Position numbers and translations under genes: made by a program. Below, piece after piece: positions 20,601 through 28,333 of a stretch of 64,000 nt of DNA (the first letter of the stretch is position 1; each line of letters starts with the position of its first letter). The stretch spans positions 115,668 through 179,667 of the forward strand of contig JAFYAS010000026.1 in NCBI GenBank assembly GCA_017540605.1, written 5' to 3'. The stretch is from Lachnospiraceae bacterium. GTDB taxonomy: Bacteria; Bacillota; Clostridia; Lachnospirales; Lachnospiraceae. Below the pieces are notes generated by a model. The model did no database searches. It was not told where the DNA came from and worked only from the letters and a program-made list of their open reading frames with translations.

Positions 20601-21528
20601 CGATAAGTCCGGGACTATACTCCCAACACATAGGATGCGAACCCATATCAAGAAGCTGTTGGAAATATTCCATCCTCTCCTCGTCGGTTTTAAGCTTTGA
20701 TACATGTTCAAGGACAGACCTCTCATCTACGCCATATTCCTTCCATCTGCTTACTGTCAATGCATCTACAAGCTCTATAAAATCAGTTGTAAAAACCTTG
20801 ACTGAAAGAGGATCTCCCGGTTTATACTCAGCTGCCTGTTTCTTAAAATCATCCCTGGCCTTCTTGTCAGAGGACAGTATCCCATCCCTAAAGGAATTGG
20901 TTTCCTTATTCTTTTCAAATTGTTTAACGTACATATATGCCATTGAATAAGACATGTGGACATCAACCAATTCATAGGAATTAGCCTGACAATCCTTTAT
21001 GAGATCGTAGGCCTTCTTAAGCTCGCCGGTAAGCTCACCCTCTCTACCCTCTACTGCAAGCAAGGCTCCCCTATATACTCTCTGTATCTGAACGAAATTC
21101 CTGCAGGCCGCACAATTCTTTATGATGTCATTGGCAGCTCCGTCTTCATCTGCCAAAAGCAAAGTAAAAAGAGCCCTCACGATATTATTATCCTTTTGAT
21201 CTATACCGTTAAAGCCAATATTGATCTTATCCAAGAATTTACCGAATTCCTCAAATGACATAGTGCCACCAAAGACCTTCTTAGAGTCATCTATCTCGAT
21301 CTTTGTGTTTTTTGCATGATCCATTATCTTGACTGACCTTGGATCAGTTTTAAAAGCGTCAACTTCTTTCTTCAATACGTCGTAGGGATCATATTTTTTC
21401 TGAGCATTGTATTTTTTCTTGAGTTGATCAGCTCTGTTTGCTTCCAAGACAAGTGCATCGTTAAGTTTTTTAATTTTTTCCCTTTTTATCTCTTCGGGAC
21501 TAAAATTCACTTCTCCTTTTTTTGGCAT
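14614..21528 (-). CDS. Giant multidomain protein with papain-like and HipA/PI4-kinase-like regions
   Basis: A 2,304-residue protein with no close family that I recognise. No signal peptide or membrane helix is evident, so it is probably cytoplasmic or exported by a non-Sec route. ATG 21528 is preferred (AAGGA upstream); a GTG at 21546 is possible. Around 385-550 a papain-fold pattern appears: GNGCWSCG (Cys393/Cys396), TTGGHYYTIAAIEGDY (His515) and CRDSATGG (Asp531). Around 1330-1520 a kinase-like region has RNSAMSAVAELLGIGD, the loop CGNPDRHSGNYS (Asp1434, His1436, Asn1439) and GYDNDTSFG (Asp1465, Asp1467), as in HipA, PI3/4-kinases and actin-fragmin kinases. A Lys/Glu/Pro-rich linker near 1780-1830 leads to a helical C-terminus. 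It overlaps the end of the phosphopantetheinyl transferase gene by 22 bases, so it belongs to that operon. Domain calls are inferred from motifs only. Confidence 0.7.
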   Translation of the reverse strand: MPKKGEVNFSPEEIKREKIKKLNDALVLEANRADQLKKKYNAQKKYDPYDVLKKEVDAFKTDPRSVKIMDHAKNTKIEIDDSKKVFGGTMSFEEFGKFLDKINIGFNGIDQKDNNIVRALFTLLLADEDGAANDIIKNCAACRNFVQIQRVYRGALLAVEGREGELTGELKKAYDLIKDCQANSYELVDVHMSYSMAYMYVKQFEKNKETNSFRDGILSSDKKARDDFKKQAAEYKPGDPLSVKVFTTDFIELVDALTVSRWKEYGVDERSVLEHVSKLKTDEERMEYFQQLLDMGSHPMCWEYSPGLIDVLTPEIRNSGNLEEVKTYYMKNHEKLDIRTKAIVLKRIYALQKSKKLLESKELPDNKDFVINENGTTVIGQKFQKAQSSGNGCWSCGILLQLKTHGIDVDEEDIRAFRPDLNSELKNNFLIDNYYSEDHPKDITEMADSVLAFAPNRMLRYFEITKPGTAQPYFGAMERINYDKYLKAATKAAAKKIKQIIEDEKTVASFTTGGHYYTIAAIEGDYILCRDSATGGKVTRKLESILDTVFSGKASEYGPIDFRISWLSKMELASDNKTLLNVPSHYLSVNEDGTYNMPPDLVQKENDQEKTKFEQNGFRVKLIGGVDDIAYDRIKRNPLDKDNLLIYEYAYMPKKFDIEVLKKRAKDRDKNYTKLLEKRREELLGKNFKPPVHNLSEKDMDIAVKDHDVGKRCFDLTMEFMDSIGLYNLNPKDLKNSKGKEFLYYKPGAIVAYRLEKAYKAIEALAPYMIEHLQDQQYKDKWIQGIDDFKKDYAKLMKKISLPENAITSEIKPDIYTLPGYFKNERDIGEALMLLYHISDRINLEEFDAKRYKFVKGMDYDPSILSRFGENIKEFADANQKCNILKLASENKMIANSVDYMLTMPSTNPELLNQKLLNNKDQKLRDYINFSCDMTDVIMNGDSSKLMGLKIPAPIGNIKPVSKSETKFKGKITNEFNNAPVNDIDVDNINEIIEQLQLEANEENNTKISEEGKKEIKDDKDIKPQKSNSITRSIKRRDQYEAFLASVKGQDMNNRDKGLFKDFTKLLDDITPYLEPGQNKKMSYDQLSSIVDRYKKLEVSFDNNVNSVFFRSELYKKFRLVMSKDFKTFLDVLKKNEKLSADEKKKARFSLVDIFEESRSITISMDEDKLEKSGGNLSQRIRINTTDSDGKKLDGYFTIHEEPFDRDKSLHELAEKFAGGDDSLLIYFGEYLLRDWGKDVSQTKKLQASLSYPAKKNDIHAKYDSPEKLLEAFTGAFDEDIKTFAERREYGEDSPEMKKLLAFKAKYTADHDACENLLDYLRGSYLIRSRDIINHNMGINGFSKVDKRNSAMSAVAELLGIGDCIASSKNMRLKLGDKIYKGTFMENAKGAPLHQVGIDTDYFRITDEQLEGSPELIKSIANLQILDLLCGNPDRHSGNYSYIIGDKVDKNGRAVKKLLGIQGYDNDTSFGYNYNYLQYDRMSAIPFDHMRIIPEETAKRILALDKDTLRTILIGYDLSSHEIDVTIDRLTSIQTKITESYDYYKKKPAATLSNNVVKIVTDDEIGKLSFKKDLCVEKEENQKDYNLFSRVYNVFAFQNGVDPARTLNEKKLLKDEKLIGYDIILNRDMALIDIVDIKKAGFDSDKDIKEVLDLSAEPLKMRDAAEYKVFSGDLFVEKPTYNDNIKTFCDNSKTLLDKCKLLVEKKEKALSGLDKTSEAYKKADNELLLIKSLYGHLEKLDKTYEKRGELIEYHGKVLKLVEDRRNIYEGKNIEKVDKSKDIKPEIKEVKKGIPEIKEPKKEEPPVKEEKKKDTEEINTSKKDDDGVDFDEEDRVFENYRAERLIEEVDNLEDCQKGICEKLKAIRAHLKTKGQKTDGILDYRKDGTDKYKNMAYALEDVINALSEGGYNIQPVEIMRKIKTLEKASVEYYDSHYGVFGVPGHGYGRARLEDSLKLCEEVSAAKLTYVRVRTRLNNLELGYKYGDESLTKLRLRKTKLVKKLGINEDKLLMKGYQYEKRISDAQVNAYRKLKRTNDKIYKLYNRKNPDACLDIIKNKKKTLAKSTRAQIYVLHNFIESMFKNDITPEQAEETLNKFTTSKCKDLTSQLADSSLFDNVQKVCYKKEPDMGITVWSMIEKKADTLKREIKDELTKLGGFDRRIQNMVDKYKPANDTEEAKDAAMREVCKEGAKILVREALLSESGRRILRMMAIEDSRDKLDAMTERATEYLLRKKSFVPGKNETMFNKIDSVLGQKLAADVLQDFKKSGPKLDMTKFNVNIPEDPAKTTSVKKQAKTVDPGMGPK

Positions 21529-22238
21529 AATTCCTTCGCCCTCCACATTGTTACCTTTATTTCTTTAGTTTCTTCCTCTGTACATAGACAAAATGTATGA
21601 TCATTATATTCGGGGATCAGACCACCTGTAAAATGCAGCCTCTCCCCACCAACAACAATCTCAGTATTTATTCGATCATTTTCATTATTCTTTTCAAGCA
21701 AATGATTTACCGCTTCTTTTAGTAACGGCGAAGTATCAATAATAGTCAGTTCCTTTCTGATACCGTCTCCTGTATATTTTAAATAAGCTTCCTTGGCACT
21801 CCATAAAAGAGTAAACAGCCTGCTCTTCTTACCGGGATCAACACTTTCCAAAACCTTCAATTCATTCTCACATGAAACTCTTTTTTCTATTTTCTCATAT
21901 TTCTCAATATCCTTTTGAACATCAAAACCACAGTTTTTATCCCCTACTACCAGTCCTCCCAGACCATGGCTGTGAGATAGATTGAAATAATACTTATCCT
22001 CTAAAACCAAAGGCTTTCCGTGCTCTCCGATGTAGATATCACAAGGATCATAGTGAAAACCGGCTGCTTCTATCCCCCTTGCTACAAAAAGACCTGCCAG
22101 CAGATTCTTAACAACAGCCTCTCTTCTTTTAAGGCGTTCTATCCTTGCCTTTCTGTCAGCTGTCATATACTGCATATACAGGTCTTTCTGTTCATCGGAA
22201 ATATCAATATCGAGATGTGTAAAAAATATCTCAAACAT
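21507..22238 (-). CDS. 4'-phosphopantetheinyl transferase, Sfp type
   Basis: Transfers phosphopantetheine from CoA to a serine of a carrier protein. The 243-residue protein has the Sfp-family triad of motifs: NLSHSHGLGG, CGFDVQKDIEK (Mg-binding Asp) and LLWSAKEAYLKYTGDG. Length is that of the two-half Sfp class rather than the ~120-residue AcpS class. ATG 22238 is chosen over a TTG one codon earlier; AAGGGG lies upstream. The carrier protein at 23345, two genes upstream in the same operon, is its likely substrate. Confidence 0.9.
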   Translation of the reverse strand: MFEIFFTHLDIDISDEQKDLYMQYMTADRKARIERLKRREAVVKNLLAGLFVARGIEAAGFHYDPCDIYIGEHGKPLVLEDKYYFNLSHSHGLGGLVVGDKNCGFDVQKDIEKYEKIEKRVSCENELKVLESVDPGKKSRLFTLLWSAKEAYLKYTGDGIRKELTIIDTSPLLKEAVNHLLEKNNENDRINTEIVVGGERLHFTGGLIPEYNDHTFCLCTEEETKEIKVTMWRAKELCQKKEK

Positions 22239-22255
22239 CAATAATTCCCCTTTTA

Positions 22256-23329
22256 TTATCTGAATTCCTGGCCCTCATAAGAACCCAAGAGCTCTCTTAC
22301 CTTTGTAAGAACCTTGATCTCGATCTCCTTAGCTTCGTTTAAGTACTTTCCGAAGCGGTCAACTCTGTCGATCTCATCCGTGATAGAGATACGAACCAGG
22401 AGATTCCTTGCTGTTAAGCATCTGTCAACGACCTTCAAGTACTCGTCAAGAAGCGCCTGATCCATAGGCAGATAATCATTGCCCATCAAATACTTGAGTC
22501 TCTCATACATCAACACCTTGTGATCATACATGATGTGGAGAGCTCTGATATCATAGTCAGGCTCATCTCCTGAAAGCTGCTTCTCAATAGTCTCGATCAG
22601 GCGATCGTATACATTGACACCGAAAGTGGTATCGTTGAAACGATTCCTGTACATTCTAAGGTGATTCTTGGTATCCTTGCACTCAAGATATTCACCCAAA
22701 GTATCTCTGATAAAGTTGATATCAAGATCATAGTATCTGGTATTGGTATTCTTTAAGATGACATAAAGACCTCTTGTACCCTTGTAGTCATCCTTAAACA
22801 TATGATCATCACTTGCTGTGATAACAGAATATCCTCTTTCCACATCAGCAAATGATACGGTAGAATACGAATAATGATCTGTAAATGTAAAGTCACCTAC
22901 ATAGAATATCTCTTTGTCAATATTGTATCCGTAGATAAAGAGCTCATGAGGGAACTTGTAATCAACATTCACATCACAGAGGATCTTAGCTTCATCAAAT
23001 ACTCCGTATACATATCCATCAAGATCGATAGTCTTGATAATGAAATCAATAACTCCGCTGGTATAGCTTTCGATCTGCTGCTTTGTCATAAGAGATGTGA
23101 TAAGATAAGGACAATGCTGCAGTGAGCTTGATCCGGGCATGATATCAGCAAAAAGCATATCATTGCCTGTAAAGATCTCATTGATGCCGTAGCATCTCAA
23201 CTGAATATAGTTGCTGTAGATCCAACGCTTTGCATTGTCATCATCACCTAAAATAGAAAATAATGTTGCATGCCACTGCCATGATGTAATGGCAGGATAA
23301 TGTACCTCTAATATCTTCTCGTTAGCCAT
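22256..23329 (-). CDS. Uncharacterised protein, possibly BtrH-like (papain-fold acyltransferase relative)
   Basis: A 357-residue soluble protein between an acyl carrier protein and a phosphopantetheinyl transferase gene. The middle reads PHELFIYGYNIDKEIFYVGDF, a His...Asp arrangement of the kind seen in C39/BtrH-type papain-fold proteins. BtrH moves an acyl group from a carrier protein to an aminoglycoside. At the N-terminus, where a catalytic Cys would be expected, there is TSWQWHATLFSILG with no Cys, so a thiol mechanism is doubtful and the similarity may be only in fold. The C-terminal third is helical. GGAGG precedes the ATG. The job is likely tied to the carrier protein (context inference); the family call is tentative. 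Confidence 0.6.
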   Translation of the reverse strand: MANEKILEVHYPAITSWQWHATLFSILGDDDNAKRWIYSNYIQLRCYGINEIFTGNDMLFADIMPGSSSLQHCPYLITSLMTKQQIESYTSGVIDFIIKTIDLDGYVYGVFDEAKILCDVNVDYKFPHELFIYGYNIDKEIFYVGDFTFTDHYSYSTVSFADVERGYSVITASDDHMFKDDYKGTRGLYVILKNTNTRYYDLDINFIRDTLGEYLECKDTKNHLRMYRNRFNDTTFGVNVYDRLIETIEKQLSGDEPDYDIRALHIMYDHKVLMYERLKYLMGNDYLPMDQALLDEYLKVVDRCLTARNLLVRISITDEIDRVDRFGKYLNEAKEIEIKVLTKVRELLGSYEGQEFR

Positions 23330-23344
23330 CTTGTAACTCCTCCA

Positions 23345-23593
23345 TTACGATAATTTTTTCTCAACCGACTCGATAACATCATCGAAGTTGTTGTACTTAT
23401 AAAGAGCAAGCTCGCTGTCATCATAAGACACACCGAATTCTTTCTCAATACCTACAAGCATCCTGATCATTGAAACCGAATCAACATCATATCCGTCTGT
23501 GAGTGATGCTTCAGTGTCAACGTCTGAGTTGAGTCCGGGCATAACCTCATGTGCCACATCAAGCACCTTGCCCTTTATTTGTTCCTTGTCCAT
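23345..23593 (-). CDS. Acyl carrier protein
   Basis: An 82-residue acidic helical carrier protein. The attachment serine is Ser39 in GYDVDSVSMIRML, matching the DS(L/V) signature on helix II. Sequence and length fit stand-alone carrier proteins. No fatty-acid synthesis gene adjoins it; instead it opens an operon with a BtrH-like gene, a transferase and the giant gene, so it is probably dedicated to a special pathway. A perfect GGAGGT and a consensus promoter lie directly upstream. Confidence 0.92.
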   Translation of the reverse strand: MDKEQIKGKVLDVAHEVMPGLNSDVDTEASLTDGYDVDSVSMIRMLVGIEKEFGVSYDDSELALYKYNNFDDVIESVEKKLS

Positions 23594-23636
23594 TATAAAA
23601 ATACCTCCATATTATTTTTGCATAACACATAGGACT

Positions 23637-23665
23637 ATTTTACTATTTTTTGCATAAAATATCAA
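23637..23665 (-). promoter_or_regulatory. Promoter of the acyl-carrier/giant-protein operon
   Basis: Minus strand: TTGATA (plus 23660-23665), 17-base spacer, TAAAAT (plus 23637-23642). The -10 is about 44 bases upstream of the acyl carrier protein ATG. The near-consensus boxes suggest solid vegetative expression of the four-gene operon. Confidence 0.72.
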
Positions 23666-23701
23666 CAATTATTTCAGAAAATCAGCCAATATTTTGTTGA
23701 T
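23661..23701. other. AT-rich inverted repeat overlapping the -35 box
   Basis: ATCAACAA at 23661-23668 pairs with TTGTTGAT at 23694-23701 around a 25-base centre. One arm overlaps the -35 box of the acyl carrier protein promoter, and the other lies seven bases after the cardiolipin synthase stop codon. It could be a weak terminator for the upstream operon or an operator; the stem is too AT-rich to decide. Confidence 0.35.
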
Positions 23702-23707
23702 TTTTTA

Positions 23708-25282
23708 CTACAATAACGGAGCAAATATTCTAAACAATCCGCCAATCAACCTACCGAAAAGATTGAGACTGTCGCAATAGTTTTCATCAACACAAATACA
23801 CTTCTTTTGTGTTGCAAGAAAATCCTTTTTTATATCGCCTATAACTGGATTGTTGTATATAAACACGCCACATTCAAAATGATGATAAAGGCTCCTGTAA
23901 TCAAGATTTATAGAACCTACGCAGGCCTTCATATCATCCGATACAAACTGCTTTGCATGAACAAAGCCGGGCTCATATTCAAAGATCTTCACTCCAGCTT
24001 TTAACAATGTCTTATAATAAGTTCTTGCTATAGCAAAAGGAATCTTCTTATCCGGTATGTGAGGAAGTATCATTCTCACATCTATACCTCTTTTTGCCGC
24101 AAAGGTAATACAAGAAAGCATCTCGCTGTCAACTATAAAATAAGGAGTCATGATATACACATATCTATGTGCTTTATTAAGAATATCCATATAGACATTC
24201 TCAGCTATGTCCTCGTCATTTAGTGCATCATCTCCATAAGGTATCACATAGCCTTCAGCCGTAGTTGAATCAACCGGAACATCAATATATCTTGCCAGAT
24301 CTCCGGGATTATGCTCGGTAACATTCCAAAGATGTAAAAACATGGCTGTAAAGCCCTGAACACCCGGACCGTCAAGTCTTACTGCAGTATCCTTCCAATG
24401 CCCGAAACGTTCTTTTTTATTGATATATTCATCCGCAAGATTCAAGCCTCCGGTATAAGCTATCTGACCATCTATGACCAATATCTTCCTATGATCTCGG
24501 TTATTCTGATGGGTGGAAATAAAAGGTACTATCGGAGAAAACTGCTTTGCCTTGATCCCATATTCACATAAAGTCTTATCATACCTATAGGGCAGAGTCA
24601 TGACGGAACAGGTGCCGTCATACATAAACCTTACTTCTACACCTTCCTTTACCTTCTCTTTAAGAATCTCCAGCACTGAATCCCACATCTCACCTTCATT
24701 GACGATAAAGTATTCCATAAAGATAAAATGTTTTGCTTTTTTCAGAGTCTTTTTTATATCATCAAAAAATGCTTCACCGATAGGAAAATATGATACCTCC
24801 GTACCGGTATATACAGGAAATCCGCTGGTGTAAAAAAGATAATGTACAAGAGAGCCCACCTGCTCATCATTCCTTGCGATCCAATCGGTCCTTTCTTTAT
24901 TCTCATTCATGAAAGGAATGATATCCCTGCCTCTTTTCTTTATCGTATGACGAAGTCTGATGGATCCGGGATTGAGTTTTACAAAAAGAAACATCATAAC
25001 ACCGAAAACAGGGATCACGCACATAGGTATGATCCAAGCCATTTTAAATTCTTCTTTTGTATTTGTATTGATAATAATGATCACAAGGATCACAGATAAC
25101 AGATAGAGGATCTCAGCAATACGCCTGTGACCCTGAGACAAAGAATATGAGACATATATCATCAGGCCAAATTGTAAAAGCACCAAAAAAACAGTTAGCA
25201 TAGATCGTTTGAAAATGATATTTCCAACTATCCGCTTTCCCTTATCCTTGATATTATTTTTGTCAGTAATAGGTACAGACAT
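23708..25282 (-). CDS. cls: Cardiolipin synthase (phospholipase D family)
   Basis: Joins two phosphatidylglycerols into cardiolipin at the membrane. The 524-residue protein starts with two to three membrane helices, followed by two HKD active sites: HRKILVIDGQIAYTGG and HAKQFVSDDMKACVGS. Length fits the bacterial ClsA type. AAGGA lies before the ATG. It is the last gene of a long packed run that begins at cheV (31721). It lies next to the Gx transporter gene with two bases between them. Confidence 0.95.
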   Translation of the reverse strand: MSVPITDKNNIKDKGKRIVGNIIFKRSMLTVFLVLLQFGLMIYVSYSLSQGHRRIAEILYLLSVILVIIIINTNTKEEFKMAWIIPMCVIPVFGVMMFLFVKLNPGSIRLRHTIKKRGRDIIPFMNENKERTDWIARNDEQVGSLVHYLFYTSGFPVYTGTEVSYFPIGEAFFDDIKKTLKKAKHFIFMEYFIVNEGEMWDSVLEILKEKVKEGVEVRFMYDGTCSVMTLPYRYDKTLCEYGIKAKQFSPIVPFISTHQNNRDHRKILVIDGQIAYTGGLNLADEYINKKERFGHWKDTAVRLDGPGVQGFTAMFLHLWNVTEHNPGDLARYIDVPVDSTTAEGYVIPYGDDALNDEDIAENVYMDILNKAHRYVYIMTPYFIVDSEMLSCITFAAKRGIDVRMILPHIPDKKIPFAIARTYYKTLLKAGVKIFEYEPGFVHAKQFVSDDMKACVGSINLDYRSLYHHFECGVFIYNNPVIGDIKKDFLATQKKCICVDENYCDSLNLFGRLIGGLFRIFAPLL

Positions 25283-25284
25283 AG

Positions 25285-25794
25285 CTACACTTCCTTGAGT
25301 CTTTTTCCAATGTACGCTCCAAATATGCCTATGATAAGCCCTGTTATTATGCCACTTAATAGTAAGGCCGGTATATAATATACAATTCTCATAGATCCTG
25401 AAAGAAAAGCCGCAACCAAAAGCTGCCCGATATTATGTGACACTCCACCGGCGATACTGATCCCGACTGAGCTGAACTTCTCTGATCTCTTTAGCACAAA
25501 CATAACAATAAGGCTAAGCACCGCTCCTGAAACAGAAAACAAAAGTGTTGCAGAGTTTCCAAACAAAAGCGCAGAAAGCAATACTCTTATGGTAGAGATC
25601 AAAAAAAGATTTCCAAAGGGAAGCTTTTCAATAAGTGCGATCACCACAACATTAGCAAGACCCAGCTTCACACCCGGAATACCAATATTTAAAGGGATCA
25701 AAGTCTCCAAATAACTAAGTAGCATAGAAAGCGCTACCATCACTCCGGTAAGTGCGACCCTTTTTGATTTTGAAATGTTATTCTCATTATACAT
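25285..25794 (-). CDS. Gx transporter family protein (HepS/component-I-like)
   Basis: A 169-residue protein with five to six membrane helices. The segment GIPGVKLGLANVVVIALIEK with many Gly-x pairs is typical of the family often named heptaprenyl diphosphate synthase component I, now seen as an ECF-like membrane protein. In many Firmicutes it sits beside NusG-II and ApbE genes, as here. Substrate is unknown; roles in quinone or flavin-linked electron transfer are proposed for such loci. Its ATG overlaps the stop of the upstream gene (TAATG). Confidence 0.8.
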   Translation of the reverse strand: MYNENNISKSKRVALTGVMVALSMLLSYLETLIPLNIGIPGVKLGLANVVVIALIEKLPFGNLFLISTIRVLLSALLFGNSATLLFSVSGAVLSLIVMFVLKRSEKFSSVGISIAGGVSHNIGQLLVAAFLSGSMRIVYYIPALLLSGIITGLIIGIFGAYIGKRLKEV

Positions 25795-26126
25795 TATTCG
25801 ATATACACCACTATTTTTTTAGGAACACAAATAATGCTCTCTCCTACTTTTTCAATAGCTCCGCGTCTTACACATATCTTATCAGGACAATCGGCGCTTT
25901 CCATATAACAGGAGCTTTTGTTTATCACAAGAACACTGTCATTGCTATCCGTCGGGATCCTGATGACCTTATCATCACTTAACGAAACTCTCTCATATTC
26001 CCGTCCATCAATTTCGATAACAACCGTTCTTCCGATATTTGATTTTTTAAAATGACTGATCACTATAAAGGCTAGACATGTAACAAAAAGCAATACAGTC
26101 AATAGGATGATATCAGCTTTTTTCAT
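25794..26126 (-). CDS. NusG domain II-containing membrane-anchored protein
   Basis: A 110-residue protein with one N-terminal membrane helix (residues about 6-25) and an extracellular beta domain containing SSCYMESADCPDKICVRRGAI, the cysteine-bearing pattern of stand-alone NusG domain II proteins. These are regularly found with ApbE and Gx-transporter genes in extracytosolic redox loci. It overlaps the ApbE gene by 14 bases and touches the Gx gene, so the three are translated together. No biochemical role is established; the cysteines suggest a redox or metal site (inference). Confidence 0.85.
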   Translation of the reverse strand: MKKADIILLTVLLFVTCLAFIVISHFKKSNIGRTVVIEIDGREYERVSLSDDKVIRIPTDSNDSVLVINKSSCYMESADCPDKICVRRGAIEKVGESIICVPKKIVVYIE

Positions 26127-27114
26127 TATTTACAATCTCATAAGGAAAATCAGGCGTGGTCTTCATCTCATAATCATCAGTTATAAATACTCCATGAGCA
26201 TCATATTCTTTAAGTATAGGAATACTTTTTTCATATCCAAGTACAAAACAGGCAGTTGATAAAGCATCACTTACCAATCCGTCATCACAGATAACAGTCA
26301 CGGAAGAAAGCCCACTCTCTGCCGGATAACCGGTTGTCGGATCAAAAATATGATGATATCTTTTTCCATCCTTTTCGAAATATTTCTCATAATTACCCGA
26401 TGTAGAGATACAGTGTGTACCTTTTAGTTTAAGCGTCCCATACAGTCTTTTATTAGGTTCCTTTGGATCGTTAATTCCTACAGTCCATGCTTTATTGTCA
26501 GGTCTGTCACCATAGGTTAAAACACTACCCCCAACAGCTACACAGGAAGCCTTTACAGAGTGATCATTCAAATAATCTCTGATACAATTAAGGGCAATTC
26601 CCTTGCCACAGGCACCAAGATCAAGCTTTCTATCAGTAACACAAAAAAACTCAGAATCAAGCAAAAGAGCTTCATAGCCTATATTCTCAAGAACTGACTT
26701 TAGCTCTTCATCTTCAGGCACCTTTGGAGAAGCCGTTTCAATTCCCCAAAGCTCTATTAGCGGTCTAAGAGTTATATCATATGCTCCATCAGTGCTTTTT
26801 GAGATATCAACACTTTTTCTGATCCAGTTAAGATATACTTCATCATCTACCTTCTCACCATTATTAAGCTTTGCTGTCAAAGAACCCTCCTGTCTCCAAG
26901 AAAGCTTTTCCCTGTCAAGCTTATCGATCAGATCTTCAATCTCAGCAATATCCCTTTCATTCTTCCCATATACCGTTACAGATGTAGTTGTACCCATATG
27001 TACACCATATCTTTGATATTCCTTTGTTCTAAAAGATAGAATTAAGAAAAGCAGGACTAAAAAACACAGTCCTGCTATTATCACTATAGTATCTTTTTTT
27101 GAAAAGCTACTCAC
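26113..27114 (-). CDS. apbE: FAD:protein FMN transferase (ApbE)
   Basis: Attaches FMN covalently to Ser/Thr of extracytosolic flavoproteins, using FAD. The 333-residue protein has an N-terminal membrane helix instead of a lipobox. Then follow ApbE hallmarks: MGTTTSVTVYG, LDLGACGKGIALNCIRD, AVGGSVLTYGDRP, the HIFDPTTGYPA motif and SDALSTACFVLGYE near the end. It probably starts at GTG 27114 with AGGGG upstream. No obvious flavinylation target (DGxT-type FMN-binding domain) lies in the window, so the acceptor is elsewhere or unusual. Confidence 0.93.
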   Translation of the reverse strand: MSSFSKKDTIVIIAGLCFLVLLFLILSFRTKEYQRYGVHMGTTTSVTVYGKNERDIAEIEDLIDKLDREKLSWRQEGSLTAKLNNGEKVDDEVYLNWIRKSVDISKSTDGAYDITLRPLIELWGIETASPKVPEDEELKSVLENIGYEALLLDSEFFCVTDRKLDLGACGKGIALNCIRDYLNDHSVKASCVAVGGSVLTYGDRPDNKAWTVGINDPKEPNKRLYGTLKLKGTHCISTSGNYEKYFEKDGKRYHHIFDPTTGYPAESGLSSVTVICDDGLVSDALSTACFVLGYEKSIPILKEYDAHGVFITDDYEMKTTPDFPYEIVNNEKS

Positions 27115-27119
27115 GATGT

Positions 27120-27539
27120 CTATCCCCTTAGGTACATGATCATACCCGGTCCGAGATTCTCGGTGGGTCTTGCGATAAAACCATGTTTTTTATAAAAGCT
27201 TTCTCTGCCCTTTGCACACATCAGACAAAACATCATCTGTGTATCCTCTATCCTTAAGCCTTCAACATAATCCTTTAGCTTTGATAAAATAGCAGAGCCA
27301 ACCTTTTTTCCCTGAGCTTCAGGAATAACTATAAGATCCTGAACATAGCAGATCACGGCACCATCTCCTACTATACGCCCCATTCCGCAAAGAACTCCAT
27401 CAAGCCTTGCAGTAACTATATATAAACTGTTCTCAAGGGCTTTTTCTGCCTGATCCTTACTTAGTTTCTTCCAGCCAACCTTACTTCTAAGCTCCAGATA
27501 TTCATCAACATCCAAAGTATTTACTTCCAGCGACAACAT
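27120..27539 (-). CDS. GNAT family N-acetyltransferase
   Basis: A 139-residue single-domain GNAT protein. The acetyl-CoA loop appears as VIPEAQGKKVGSAILSKL and the final strand region as KGRESFYKKHGFIARPTE. The N-terminal part (VGWKKLSKDQAEKALENS) resembles a common clostridial subgroup whose substrates are unknown. AGAGG precedes the ATG. It lies between apbE and hisF without sign of shared function. Confidence 0.85.
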   Translation of the reverse strand: MLSLEVNTLDVDEYLELRSKVGWKKLSKDQAEKALENSLYIVTARLDGVLCGMGRIVGDGAVICYVQDLIVIPEAQGKKVGSAILSKLKDYVEGLRIEDTQMMFCLMCAKGRESFYKKHGFIARPTENLGPGMIMYLRG

Positions 27540-27562
27540 AAATATATTCCTCTAGCAGCCAT

Positions 27563-28321
27563 CTACATTCTGACGGCAACGCCTTCATTTCTTAAATATT
27601 CCTTGAGCTTATTTATCTCAAGCTCCTTGTAGTGAAAAAGTGAAGCAGCCAATGCAGCATCAGCCTTTCCCTCACAAAGTGCATCCTTAAAGTGCTCCAT
27701 AGTACCTGCTCCACCTGAGGCAATAACAGGTATAGGTACATTCTCAGATACGGTTTTAGTTAGCTCTATATCATAACCATTCTTTGTTCCGTCACAATCC
27801 ATACTGGTAAGCAGTATCTCACCCGCACCAAGCTCAGCTGCTTTTATAGCCCATTCTATCGCATCTATACCGCAGTCGATCCTACCGCCGTGTTTATAGA
27901 TATTCCAGCCACCATCGGGTCTTCTTTTTGCATCTATTGCAACGACTACGCACTGACTACCAAACTTATCGGCAGCATCGGCTATAAGCGTAGGATTGTC
28001 AATAGCAGCAGAATTGACCGATATCTTATCTGCTCCTTCTCTTAAGATGGCTTTGAAATCATCAACGGTTCTTATACCACCACCTACCGTAAATGGTATA
28101 AATATCGTCTCAGCAACTCTTCTTACCATATCAGCTACAGTCTGTCTGTGATCTGATGAAGCAGTGATATCCAAGAAAACAAGCTCGTCTGCTCCGGCCT
28201 TATCATAAGCCTTTCCAACCTCCACCGGATCGCCTGCATCCTTTAAATTGACAAAATTGACACCCTTAACTACTCGACCGTTATTCACATCAAGACAGGG
28301 AATGATCCTCTTTGTAAGCAT
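27563..28321 (-). CDS. hisF: Imidazole glycerol phosphate synthase, cyclase subunit
   Basis: TIM-barrel subunit that turns PRFAR and ammonia into IGP and AICAR in histidine synthesis. The 252-residue protein begins [20 protein letters not shown] (catalytic Asp11) and contains [39 protein letters not shown] (second catalytic Asp) and PVIASGGAG. Its glutaminase partner hisH lies 12 bases upstream. No other his gene is nearby, so this is a detached hisHF pair. Confidence 0.97.
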   Translation of the reverse strand: MLTKRIIPCLDVNNGRVVKGVNFVNLKDAGDPVEVGKAYDKAGADELVFLDITASSDHRQTVADMVRRVAETIFIPFTVGGGIRTVDDFKAILREGADKISVNSAAIDNPTLIADAADKFGSQCVVVAIDAKRRPDGGWNIYKHGGRIDCGIDAIEWAIKAAELGAGEILLTSMDCDGTKNGYDIELTKTVSENVPIPVIASGGAGTMEHFKDALCEGKADAALAASLFHYKELEINKLKEYLRNEGVAVRM

Positions 28322-28333
28322 ATATAACTCCTT

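Noticed and set aside
14614..21528. Giant protein as an LXG type VII effector
   Set aside because: The N-terminus shows no LXG-like helical domain, and the locus is far from the type VII operon with its own carrier-protein genes.
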